DNA of 64,000 bases, taken from Cumulibacter sp047975195 (GTDB lineage: Bacteria > Actinomycetota > Actinomycetes > Mycobacteriales > Antricoccaceae). The notes below the pieces were generated by a model. It was not told the origin of the DNA, ran no database searches, and saw only the letters and a program-made list of their open reading frames with translations. The translations under genes and the position numbers were made by a program. Below are positions 9,138 to 16,500 of the stretch, in pieces. The stretch spans positions 62,001 to 126,000 of the forward strand of contig JBKEDB010000014.1 in assembly GCA_047975195.1 (NCBI GenBank), in the 5' to 3' direction. Position 1 is the first letter of the stretch. Every line of letters starts with the position of its first letter.

Positions 9138-10079
9138 TTACGTCCCCGCTTTCGAGACGAACTCATCTATCTTTTCCACGACGCGATTCATCCCGGCCTC
9201 GTAGCCGGGCAGCACGTTGGCCATCTGGAAGAACGCGTGCATCTGACCGTCTGCCACCTCGAGGGCGACCTCGTTACCTGCAGCCTGCAATTTCTCGGCG
9301 TACTCACGACCCTCATCGTGCAGCGGATCGCACTCGGCCAGCAGTACGAAGGCCGGCGGGAGGTCGGCGAGGTTCTCGTGCCGGATCGGCGAAAGATCCG
9401 GGTGCTTACGCTTCTCGGCATCGGGCTCATAGTGGTCGAAGAACCACTCCATCGTCGGTTTCGCCAGAATCAACTGGTTCTGCTCCGCGTTGTACGAGCC
9501 ACGCTCAATATCGCAGTCGGTCACCGGGTACACCAGCACCTGGAAATCGATCTGCGGGCCGCTGCGATCGCGCGCACGCTGAGTCATCACCGCGCTCAAA
9601 TTCCCGCCCGCACTATCGCCGGCGACGATCAACGGCGCACCCTCCGCTGCAAGCTCACCGCGATGCTGGTCGACCCATTCCAGCGCCGCATACGAATCAT
9701 CAACAGCAATCGGGAACCGGTACTCCGGGGCCTTGCGATAGTTCACCATCACCACGGTGCACCCGCTGCGGTCGACTAAATGCCGAGCAACGGTGTCGTA
9801 CTGCAAGTCGATATCGCCGAGCACCCAGCCGCCGCCGTGGTAATACACGATGATCGCCTTGGCCTCACCCTTCGGGTGCAGCACGCGGACGCGGAACTGA
9901 CCACCCTCACCATCCAACTCGAGGTTTTTCACCTCGCCAACCTCAGGACCGGCCCCGCTCATGCTCGCGAAGATCGGGCCGGTAAGCCGCGCCATTGCCG
10001 GGGTTTGCTCGTGCAAGGCGGGACCACCACCCTCGGCCATAGTTGCCACAAATTGCTGAGAAGCTTCGTCTAACGCCAT
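9138..10079 (-). CDS. HSL-family alpha/beta hydrolase (esterase/lipase)
   Basis: 313 aa from ATG at 10079; an upstream in-frame ATG at 10187 would add 36 residues that do not resemble the family, so I rejected it. Seen: oxyanion-hole YYHGGGWVLG (HGGGW), nucleophile elbow VAGDSAGGN (GDSAG), then the DPLHDEG acid and the DGQMHAFF His. These are hallmarks of the hormone-sensitive-lipase (type IV) esterases, cytoplasmic and active on short acyl esters. It is transcribed ahead of the BVMO-type gene and fits a ketone-to-ester-to-acid-plus-alcohol route. The long upstream region holds palindromes and an iron-box-like site. Confidence 0.9.
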   Translation of the reverse strand: MALDEASQQFVATMAEGGGPALHEQTPAMARLTGPIFASMSGAGPEVGEVKNLELDGEGGQFRVRVLHPKGEAKAIIVYYHGGGWVLGDIDLQYDTVARHLVDRSGCTVVMVNYRKAPEYRFPIAVDDSYAALEWVDQHRGELAAEGAPLIVAGDSAGGNLSAVMTQRARDRSGPQIDFQVLVYPVTDCDIERGSYNAEQNQLILAKPTMEWFFDHYEPDAEKRKHPDLSPIRHENLADLPPAFVLLAECDPLHDEGREYAEKLQAAGNEVALEVADGQMHAFFQMANVLPGYEAGMNRVVEKIDEFVSKAGT

Positions 10080-10120
10080 GTTGTGATCGTCACAACAGTT
10101 GATTCGTATGTCAACAGTTG
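10080..10120 (-). promoter_or_regulatory. Palindrome and repeated half-sites upstream of the esterase
   Basis: Immediately before the esterase ATG is a perfect inverted repeat GTTGTGA-tcg-TCACAAC (10080-10096). Overlapping its end, CAACAGTTG occurs twice as a direct repeat (10093-10101 and 10112-10120), each nearly palindromic. The position, inside the 5' leader, suits an operator for a repressor. No regulator gene lies next to it. Confidence 0.45.
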
Positions 10121-10218
10121 TCCGCGGCTCGGGAATGACCAAAACGCGGCGAAGCGGACGGCCCCCTCGCAGCCGCCGTGAATCCAAGGGGTTGCGCCAT
10201 CGCTCACTATGACGTAAG

Positions 10219-10237
10219 TTTACTTAGGCTTACCTAA
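10219..10237 (-). promoter_or_regulatory. DtxR/IdeR-like iron box
   Basis: The 19 bases match the DtxR/IdeR consensus (TTAGGTTAGGCTAACCTAA) at 15 of 19 positions, including the whole TTAGGCT centre and ACCTAA right arm. A further AAGGTTTGCCT half-site-like sequence follows at about 10246-10256. It lies 140 nt upstream of the esterase start and beyond the lpdA terminator; no plus-strand gene starts nearby, so it should belong to the esterase-monooxygenase promoter. The match is seen; binding is inferred. Confidence 0.55.
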
Positions 10238-10312
10238 TCGTCACTAAGGTTTGCCTCGCCCGCCGGGATGAGCGGGACGACGCACCCGTCTGGCCACGGT
10301 GTGTCTTCGAGC

Positions 10313-10354
10313 GGCTGGGGATTGCTCCTTCGCAGTCGGGGGTTATCCCCAGCC
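10313..10354 (-). terminator. Hairpin downstream of lpdA
   Basis: Inverted repeat with 10-bp arms GGCTGGGGAT / ATCCCCAGCC (10313-10322 and 10345-10354), 22-nt loop, just after the lpdA stop on the minus strand. It separates lpdA from the iron-box promoter. Confidence 0.6.
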
Positions 10355-10363
10355 ACTCGGTTC

Positions 10364-11776
10364 CTAATCGAGGTCGTCGTGTTCCATCAGTTGCCGCGCC
10401 GCCTCACTGATCGATCCGGTGATGGACGGGTATACGGCAAAGGTCTGAGCGACCTGCTGCACGGTAAGGCGGTGCTGGACCGCAATAGTGACCGGCATGA
10501 TGAGTTCTGATGCGTGTGGCGAGACCACCACGCCACCAATGACGACACCGGTCGTCGGGCGGCAGTAGAGCTTGATGAACCCGTCCTCCAAACCGGCCAT
10601 CTTCGCCCGCGCGTTCGTGCGCAGCGGCAGTCGCATCATCCGCACGTCCATATCGCGGTCGTCGACGGTGCGTTCGCCGATACCGACGGTCGCAATCTCT
10701 GGATTCGTGAAGATGTTCGAGGACACCGTCTTCAGTTGCAGCGGTGCCACGGCCTCGCCCAAGGAATGCCACATCGCGATCCTGCCCTGCATTCCGGCGA
10801 CCGAGGCCAACATCAGCACACCGGTGCAGTCACCGGCGGCGTAGATACCCGGGACCGAGGTGCGCGAGACGCGATCGACCTTGATGAACCCGCCGTCATC
10901 CATCCGCACGCCGACCTGCTGCAGACCGAGATCGTCGGTGTTCGGCACTGACCCGACGGTCATGAGACAGTGCGAGCCCTCGATGATCCGCCCGTCGGCG
11001 AGCTCCACTCGAACACCGCTGCCGGTATTCGTGACCGATTTCGCCCGACCATGCGTCAGGATCGTCATCCCCCGGCGGGTAAAGGTGTCCTCCAGCAGGC
11101 GAGCGGCATCACTGTCCTCGTGGGGCAGCACGCGGTCACGACTGGCGATCAAGGTGACCCTCGAGCCCATCTCCGTGTAGGCACTAGCGAACTCCGCGCC
11201 GGTCACACCCGATCCGATCACGATCAGGTCGCTGGGCAGTTCCGGCAGATCGTAGATCTGTCGCCAGTTCAGGATCCGGTCGCCGTCCGGGACGGCGCCA
11301 CCGACCACCCGCGGCGAGGCGCCGGTGGCGATGAGGACCACGTCCGCCACCTCGACGTACGCCTCAGCGCCCTCGGGCACGATCTGCACGGCATGCGTCG
11401 AGTGCTCTACCGTCTCGATCAGATGCGCGCGGCCGCGAACCACACTGACCTTCGTGCTCGCCAAGCCCGACGTCACATCGGCAAGTTGCGCACGAGCGAG
11501 GTTCTTCACCCGCTGGTATACCCGCGGCGCATCCACCGTGATGGAGCCGTCCGGCATGTTGACGCCGAGCTTCTCGGCATGGCGGGTGTTCGATACGACC
11601 TCACTCGAGGCGATGAATGCCTTCGACGGTACGCAGTCGTAGTGCACGCAGGCACCACCGGGAGCATCCATATCGACAAGCGTCACTCTCGCGCCGAGCG
11701 AGTCCGCGACGTACGCCGATTCGTACCCGGCGGGACCCCCGCCGATGATCACGATGTTGGTCACGTCCAGGCTCAT
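10364..11776 (-). CDS. lpdA: NAD(P)H-quinone dehydrogenase of the flavoprotein disulfide reductase family (LpdA-like)
   Basis: 470 aa. FAD-binding IVIIGGGPAGYES (about 8-20), NAD-binding VIGSGVTGAEFAS, and the second FAD motif YAAGDCTG. The redox-cysteine region reads GGACVHYDCVPSK, so both Cys are present. The C-terminal segment equivalent to the lipoamide dehydrogenase HxHPT..E motif reads AVYPSITGSISE: the catalytic His is missing while the Glu is kept. That pattern fits the actinobacterial LpdA quinone reductases, not the lipoamide dehydrogenase of the PDH complex. Its place beside a GGCT-like gene, pmmB and upp resembles the Rv3303c neighbourhood. Confidence 0.88.
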   Translation of the reverse strand: MSLDVTNIVIIGGGPAGYESAYVADSLGARVTLVDMDAPGGACVHYDCVPSKAFIASSEVVSNTRHAEKLGVNMPDGSITVDAPRVYQRVKNLARAQLADVTSGLASTKVSVVRGRAHLIETVEHSTHAVQIVPEGAEAYVEVADVVLIATGASPRVVGGAVPDGDRILNWRQIYDLPELPSDLIVIGSGVTGAEFASAYTEMGSRVTLIASRDRVLPHEDSDAARLLEDTFTRRGMTILTHGRAKSVTNTGSGVRVELADGRIIEGSHCLMTVGSVPNTDDLGLQQVGVRMDDGGFIKVDRVSRTSVPGIYAAGDCTGVLMLASVAGMQGRIAMWHSLGEAVAPLQLKTVSSNIFTNPEIATVGIGERTVDDRDMDVRMMRLPLRTNARAKMAGLEDGFIKLYCRPTTGVVIGGVVVSPHASELIMPVTIAVQHRLTVQQVAQTFAVYPSITGSISEAARQLMEHDDLD

Positions 11777-11830
11777 CCTTCGTCAATTCGGTGCGCGGAT
11801 TCGTGCGTCTCGATTGTCCCACGCGGGCGT

Positions 11831-11842
11831 TAGGCTGGTCGG
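11831..11842 (+). promoter_or_regulatory. Leaderless-type promoter of the GGCT-like gene
   Basis: TAGGCT (11831-11836) is followed by 6 nt and GTG at 11843, with no ribosome-binding site, so transcription probably begins at or next to the start codon. Confidence 0.4.
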
Positions 11843-12289
11843 GTGAGTCTGTACGCGGCCTACGGAGCGGATATGGACCCCGAGCGGATGCTCGGGCGTT
11901 GTCCGCTCTCGCCGGTCGCCGGCACTGGTTGGCTGAGTGGCTGGCGGCTGGCATTCGGCGGGGAGGAGCACGCGCCCGACGGTGCGCTGTGCACGATCGT
12001 GCCGGACGAGGTCGGCGCCGTATTTGTCGTGCTGTATGACATTGCCGAATTCGACGCGGCAGCGCTGGACGAGTGGATGCAGGTGCCCAGCGGCCTCTAT
12101 CGACGGATGCGGACCCGGGTGCACGACGGCGCCCGCGGTGTCGCGGCATGGACCCACGTACTGGATGTACCGGAGGGCGGATTGCCCTCACTATCGACGA
12201 CGCAGTTGATCGCACATGCTGCCGAGGTCGCCGGCGCCCCTGACGATTACGTTGCCTCGCTGCGTAATCGGCCCACGACCGGGCTGTAA
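11843..12289 (+). CDS. Gamma-glutamylcyclotransferase-like protein
   Basis: 148 aa. The N-terminus SLYAAYGADMDPERM matches the YxAYGSNM glycine-loop signature of the GGCT/AIG2 fold, and the GLYRRM..V segment follows the usual pattern. The enzymes of this fold cyclise gamma-glutamyl or related amines to 5-oxoproline. The substrate here is not evident; many actinobacterial members are uncharacterised. GTG start at 11843 has leaderless geometry. It is divergent from lpdA, with 66 nt between. Confidence 0.75.
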   Translation: MSLYAAYGADMDPERMLGRCPLSPVAGTGWLSGWRLAFGGEEHAPDGALCTIVPDEVGAVFVVLYDIAEFDAAALDEWMQVPSGLYRRMRTRVHDGARGVAAWTHVLDVPEGGLPSLSTTQLIAHAAEVAGAPDDYVASLRNRPTTGL

Positions 12290-12416
12290 CTCTGCACAGG
12301 AACCCTTGCCTGCTGCCAACGGTCGTATCGACATGCACCCAGCGTTGCGGCGTGCCAACGAGCACACGTTTCATCAGTCGCTGCAACAATGGGACCAGCC
12401 CACCTACGGAAGAGCG

Positions 12417-13961
12417 ATGACCGATACCGAAGACGAGCAGCCCGGCGCGGCGCCGAGCCGTTCCGTGAGCGCTGCCGATAGTGCGCGCACGGACCGCTCC
12501 GGCGATCAGTCGTCCCCGCCCGCGCCCGATCAGCGCCTGCTCGCGAATCGCTATCGCCTCGACTCGCTGCTGGGTCGCGGTTCGATGGGGGCGGTATGGA
12601 AGGCGTTGGACGTCGTCCTCGGGCGCTCGGTCGCCGTGAAGGAAGTCCTACTGCCACCCACCCAGTCCGACGAGGAGAACGATGTCGCCCGCGAGCGCGC
12701 GCTACGCGAAGCCCGTTCCATCGCCGCGCTGTCGCATCCGAATGTGGTGACGCTGTACGACGTCGTCGAGGACGACGGACGTCCGTGGGTGGTGATGGAG
12801 CTCGTACCCGCCAAGAATCTAGCCGAGATCATCAAGGACGACGGCACCCTGCAACCGGCCGAGGCCGCCCGCATCGGGCTGGCGGTGCTCGCCGCGCTCA
12901 TCTCGGCGCACGAAGTCGGGATCACCCACCGCGATGTGAAGCCGGGCAACATCCTGGTCTCCCCCGACGGCCGGGTGAAGCTGGCGGACTTTGGGATCTC
13001 GCGTCGAGCCGAAGACTCCGCGCTGACCCGAACCGGCCTGATGGTCGGGTCTCCGTCCTACATCGCGCCCGAGGTCGCGCGTGGCCGCGCTGCCACCAGC
13101 GCAGCGGATATGTGGGGTTTAGGCGCGACACTGCAATGCGCCGTCGAAGGCACCCCGCCATTCGATCTCGGCGACCCGGTCGCGACGCTGACCGCCGTCG
13201 TCGGTGACGCGGCGAGACCCGCGCCGCACGCCGGGCCGCTACAACCGATCATTACCGCGATGCTGCAGAAGGATCCGCGGGAGCGGATGCGCCCCGATGA
13301 GGCTAAGCGGGCGCTGCAGGAGGTCGTCGACAGCCGTCCGGCGCCGCGGCCGACGTACGCCCCGCCGTCCGGTCCACTGGCTTCGACCACCATGGCGGCA
13401 CCCCAGCAACGGGCTCGCGTTAACCACCCGGCACCCGCGCCGCCTCCTGGCGCTCACCGCAATGACCCGCGTTCGAATCCCGCCCTGGCGACTCGCCGGG
13501 TCGACCCACGGCAACTCACCGCCCAGGCGCCCTGGGCAGGAAGTTACCCGCCAGGAGGGCAGACCAGTTTCCGGCCGAACCAGCCGGCGCCCGGCCCGCG
13601 ACCGACGCAGCCGGGGCCGCCCTCTCGTCCGGTGAGCCCGATGCCTGCCAGCGGTCCGATCCGCAACGGTGCACCGTACGCCCCGAACAGCGGCGCGCAC
13701 CGCACCCCGAGCCTCAGCCCGTCTCGTCGCGCTTGGGACAACCCGTGGATCGCGGGCCTCATCGGCCTACTGATCGCGGTCCTGATCGGCACCATCGCCA
13801 TCATCTGGATCTCCAACGAAAATTCATCCAGCGGCAACCCGCCAACGAGCGAGATCGTCGACTCGCCGCAGCCCTCCTCGGTCAAGGTAGGCGGTGGTTC
13901 AATCGAGGGGGACCCGGGCAAGGATCTAGCCTCCTCGATCGATGTCGCGATCGCGCAGTGA
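12417..13961 (+). CDS. Transmembrane serine/threonine protein kinase (PknX type)
   Basis: 514 aa from ATG at 12417 with GGAAGAG upstream; the longer frame from 12216 overlaps the previous gene and lacks family similarity. Kinase domain about 46-305: glycine loop LGRGSMGAVW (52-61), Lys75 in AVKEV, HRDVKPGN (171-178), DFGIS (191-195) and the SYIAPE P+1 region. A Pro-rich juxtamembrane linker (about 310-440) follows, then one transmembrane helix (about 446-466) and a short outer tail of about 45 residues without PASTA domains. The kinase would sense something at the membrane and phosphorylate cytoplasmic Ser/Thr; the signal is unknown. The next gene starts 7 nt after its stop. Confidence 0.93.
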   Translation: MTDTEDEQPGAAPSRSVSAADSARTDRSGDQSSPPAPDQRLLANRYRLDSLLGRGSMGAVWKALDVVLGRSVAVKEVLLPPTQSDEENDVARERALREARSIAALSHPNVVTLYDVVEDDGRPWVVMELVPAKNLAEIIKDDGTLQPAEAARIGLAVLAALISAHEVGITHRDVKPGNILVSPDGRVKLADFGISRRAEDSALTRTGLMVGSPSYIAPEVARGRAATSAADMWGLGATLQCAVEGTPPFDLGDPVATLTAVVGDAARPAPHAGPLQPIITAMLQKDPRERMRPDEAKRALQEVVDSRPAPRPTYAPPSGPLASTTMAAPQQRARVNHPAPAPPPGAHRNDPRSNPALATRRVDPRQLTAQAPWAGSYPPGGQTSFRPNQPAPGPRPTQPGPPSRPVSPMPASGPIRNGAPYAPNSGAHRTPSLSPSRRAWDNPWIAGLIGLLIAVLIGTIAIIWISNENSSSGNPPTSEIVDSPQPSSVKVGGGSIEGDPGKDLASSIDVAIAQ

Positions 13962-13968
13962 CGTCGCG

Positions 13969-15600
13969 ATGACCGATGCTCTGCGCGCCCAGGTCGAGGC
14001 GTGGATCGCCGACGATCCGGATCCGGCGACCCGAGCTGAACTCACCGAGTTGTTGACCGCATTGCCGGCGAGCGCGGCCGAACTGGCCAACCGATTCAGT
14101 ACGGCGCTCCAATTCGGCACGGCGGGGTTGCGCGGGCCGCTACGCGCCGGCCCGAACGGGATGAACCGAGCTGTGGTCGCGAGGGCCGCTGCCGGGCTCG
14201 CGCGCTACCTGGATACCGCTGCGATCGCTGGCCCCGTGGTGATCGGGTTTGACGCGCGGCACGGTTCGCGCCGCTTTGCTCACGACACTGCCGAGATCGT
14301 CGCTGGCACCGGTCGTACCGCGCTGATCATGCCGCGCGAACTACCTACGCCGACGCTCGCGTACGCGACCCGCGAACTTGCCGCGGCCGCAGGAGTTATG
14401 GTCACCGCCTCACACAACCCGCCCAGCGACAACGGCTACAAGGTGTACCTCGGCGGGCCGACAGGGCGCTACGCGCAGATCGTGCCGCCGGCCGACGCGG
14501 ATATTTCCGCGCTCATCGCGCAGGTCGACACCGTCACCGAACTGCGGCGATCCACCCACTACGACGTCGTCCCGGACGAGCTCTACTGGCGATTCGTGCA
14601 GGCCGCAGCCGATGTGGCGGCACCGGATTCACCGCGTGCGCTCAGGGTTGCGGCGACCGCGTTGCACGGCGTCGGTGGGCAAGCGCTGCACGATGCGTTC
14701 ACGCTCGCCGGATTTGCGGCGCCGATCGTCGTCGCGCACCAGCAACGACCTAACCCGGAGTTCGGTGGACTGGCCTTCCCAAACCCCGAAGAGCCAGGTG
14801 TCCTGGACGATCTGCTCGCACTCGCGATCGATGAACGCGCTGATCTGGCGATCGCGAACGACCCGGACGCCGATCGGTGTGCGGTCGCCGCGGTGATGCG
14901 CGGTGGCTGGCGTCAGTTGAGCGGCGACGAACTCGGCGTGCTACTTGCCGACCATCTCATGCGTCGTGGTGCGCGCGGGACCTACGCGAGCACGATCGTG
15001 TCCTCGTCAATGCTGGGCGCGCTCTGCGCCCGCCGCGGCGTGGCGTACGCCGCCACCTTGACCGGGTTCAAATGGATCGTTCGCGCCGACGATCACACCG
15101 GCCACGCGCTGCGTTTCGGTTACGAGGAGGCCATCGGATACGCCGTCGACCCCGCATCGGTCAACGACAAGGACGGGATCTCTGCGGCTGTGCTGAGCGC
15201 CGAACTCGCCGCCTCGCTGAAGGCGGCCGGATCCTCGATACAGCAGCGATTGGACGAACTGTACGCGGAAGTCGGCTACCACCACACCACGCAAGTCTCG
15301 ATGCGGGTGCCGGATCTGAACATCATCACGGACGTGATGCGACGATTGCGCGCCACGCCGCCGTCCGCCCTTGGCCAGTGGCCGGTCGAGGTCGAGGATC
15401 TGCTCGGGAGGACCGACGCGCTGATCATCCGCGGTGACGGCGTACGAGTGGTGATCCGGCCGTCGGGGACCGAGCCGAAACTGAAGGCTTACCTGGAGGT
15501 CGTCGTACCACCAGGCAATGCGAGCGCCGCGCGCACCGAAGAACTCGCGATGGCACAGATGAGCGCGTTGCGCGCCGAGGTCACCGCGCTCATGTCGTGA
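13969..15600 (+). CDS. pmmB: Phospho-sugar mutase (phosphoglucomutase/phosphomannomutase)
   Basis: About 543 aa. Phosphohexomutase alpha-D family: the phosphoserine loop TASHNPPSDNGYK (active Ser), the metal-binding DPDADR loop, the sugar-binding GYEEAIGY loop and the phosphate-binding RPSGTEPKLK near the C-terminus. It interconverts hexose or pentose 1- and 6/5-phosphates; exact specificity cannot be read from the sequence. An in-frame ATG at 13942 inside the kinase gene is possible; 13969 gives the MTDALRAQVEAW start typical of the family. Neither has a clear RBS. Beside upp and cdd it resembles the pmmB-upp-cdd salvage cluster. Confidence 0.9.
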   Translation: MTDALRAQVEAWIADDPDPATRAELTELLTALPASAAELANRFSTALQFGTAGLRGPLRAGPNGMNRAVVARAAAGLARYLDTAAIAGPVVIGFDARHGSRRFAHDTAEIVAGTGRTALIMPRELPTPTLAYATRELAAAAGVMVTASHNPPSDNGYKVYLGGPTGRYAQIVPPADADISALIAQVDTVTELRRSTHYDVVPDELYWRFVQAAADVAAPDSPRALRVAATALHGVGGQALHDAFTLAGFAAPIVVAHQQRPNPEFGGLAFPNPEEPGVLDDLLALAIDERADLAIANDPDADRCAVAAVMRGGWRQLSGDELGVLLADHLMRRGARGTYASTIVSSSMLGALCARRGVAYAATLTGFKWIVRADDHTGHALRFGYEEAIGYAVDPASVNDKDGISAAVLSAELAASLKAAGSSIQQRLDELYAEVGYHHTTQVSMRVPDLNIITDVMRRLRATPPSALGQWPVEVEDLLGRTDALIIRGDGVRVVIRPSGTEPKLKAYLEVVVPPGNASAARTEELAMAQMSALRAEVTALMS

Positions 15601-15742
15601 TCCCGCGCGCGCCCTCGAAGGCGGTGCGCCCTCGAGCGCAGGGGTTAATGGTCAGCCGTGGGAGACGCGTTCGAGGGCGGGGAAATTCCCCCACCTTCGG
15701 CGGTGAAGCCCGCGCTCGATTGCACGTCCCGCCGCGGATCGC

Positions 15743-16348
15743 CTATACCGCGACGAACTGACGGTCGCCGGCATCCCCGAGTCCCGGCACGATAAACCCA
15801 TTCTCATTGAGTCGCTCGTCGATTGACGCGGTCACCAACCGCAGTTCCATGCCTGCCTGGCCGGACTGCTCAATCGCTCGCACACCCTCTGGGGCCGCCA
15901 GCACGCATACGCACGTGATCGGCCCCGCTCCGCGCGAACGCACAAGTTCAATCGCGCGCAACAACGACCCGCCTGTGGCCAGCATCGGATCGAGCAGGTA
16001 CACCTCACGACCGGCCAACGACTCCGGCAGGGATTCCAGATAGGCGCTCGGTTGCAATGTGGACTCATCGCGGGCCAGACCGACGAACCCCACCTGGGCC
16101 TGCGGCAATAACTCCAGCGCTGCGTCGACCATGCCGAGTCCGGCGCGCAGCACCGGCACCATCAGCGGCGTATTGGCCACCTGAACCCCCGAGGTTTCCG
16201 CGACCGGGGTGCGCAGTCGCACCGCGCGAACTGCGAGATCGCGAGCGGCCTCGTAGACGAGCATTCGGGTGAGTTCACCTAGCGCGGCCCGGAACTCCGA
16301 CGGCGCCGTACCAGCGTCCCGAATCGTGCTCAAGCGGATGGGAGACAA
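15743..16348 (-). CDS. upp: Uracil phosphoribosyltransferase (N-terminus possibly frameshifted)
   Basis: Makes UMP from uracil and PRPP. Seen: LRTPVAET and VPVLRAGLGM (substrate loop), the PRPP motif YLLDPMLATGGSLLRA, CVLAAPEGV and the C-terminal ASIDERLNENGFIVPGLGDAGDR. The body is complete. The N-terminus is odd: in this frame the only start is TTG at 16348, giving SPIRLSTIRD, and an in-frame TGA lies four codons upstream. One frame over, GTG at 16361 reads MLTTVVSHPL, which looks like the normal Upp beginning (VVxHPL). A net loss of about 14 nt would explain the break; see findings. The enzyme may still be made from the TTG. Confidence 0.8.
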   Translation of the reverse strand: MSPIRLSTIRDAGTAPSEFRAALGELTRMLVYEAARDLAVRAVRLRTPVAETSGVQVANTPLMVPVLRAGLGMVDAALELLPQAQVGFVGLARDESTLQPSAYLESLPESLAGREVYLLDPMLATGGSLLRAIELVRSRGAGPITCVCVLAAPEGVRAIEQSGQAGMELRLVTASIDERLNENGFIVPGLGDAGDRQFVAV

Positions 16349-16404
16349 CTGTCGTCAGCACGCGACCAAGCCTACTGGGCCGGGTATGTGAGACCGACTT
16401 ACTT

Positions 16405-16425
16405 CGGTGAGGGGAAAACTCACCG
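16405..16425. other. Small hairpin in the upp / acidic-protein divergent region
   Basis: CGGTGAG (16405-16411) and CTCACCG (16419-16425) form a 7-bp stem with a 7-nt loop, midway in the 148-nt divergent intergenic region. It could be an operator or only a structural element. Confidence 0.25.
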
Positions 16426-16454
16426 CTGTGCGGCGCGGGCCTCGGTGGAGTCGC

Positions 16455-16467
16455 TAGAGTGGCACCC
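16455..16467 (+). promoter_or_regulatory. Likely -10 element for a leaderless transcript
   Basis: TAGAGT (16455-16460) followed by 7 nt and GTG at 16468. The first codon would open the 10-aa reading frame that ends on the start of the acidic protein gene. Confidence 0.4.
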
Positions 16468-16500
16468 GTGACTTTTCACCAGTTGAGGGGTAATCGATGA
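16468..16500 (+). CDS. Possible 10-aa leader peptide coupled to the acidic protein gene
   Basis: GTG at 16468 opens MTFHQLRGNR followed by TGA at 16498-16500. The stop overlaps the ATG at 16497 of the next gene (ATGA), and the GAGGGG ribosome-binding site of that gene lies inside the frame. With the -10 element 7 nt before the GTG this looks like a leaderless upstream frame that could deliver ribosomes to the main gene. It is short and could be chance. Confidence 0.35.
   Translation: MTFHQLRGNR

Noticed and set aside
10080..10096. A CRP/GlxR binding site reading of TTGTGATCGTCACAA
   Set aside because: The spacer is 3 nt, not the 6 nt of TGTGA-N6-TCACA sites.
15611..15678. Inverted repeat GCCCTCGAA / TTCGAGGGC between pmmB and upp as a terminator
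   Set aside because: 50-nt loop and several competing copies of the arm make a functional hairpin doubtful, although both flanking genes converge here.
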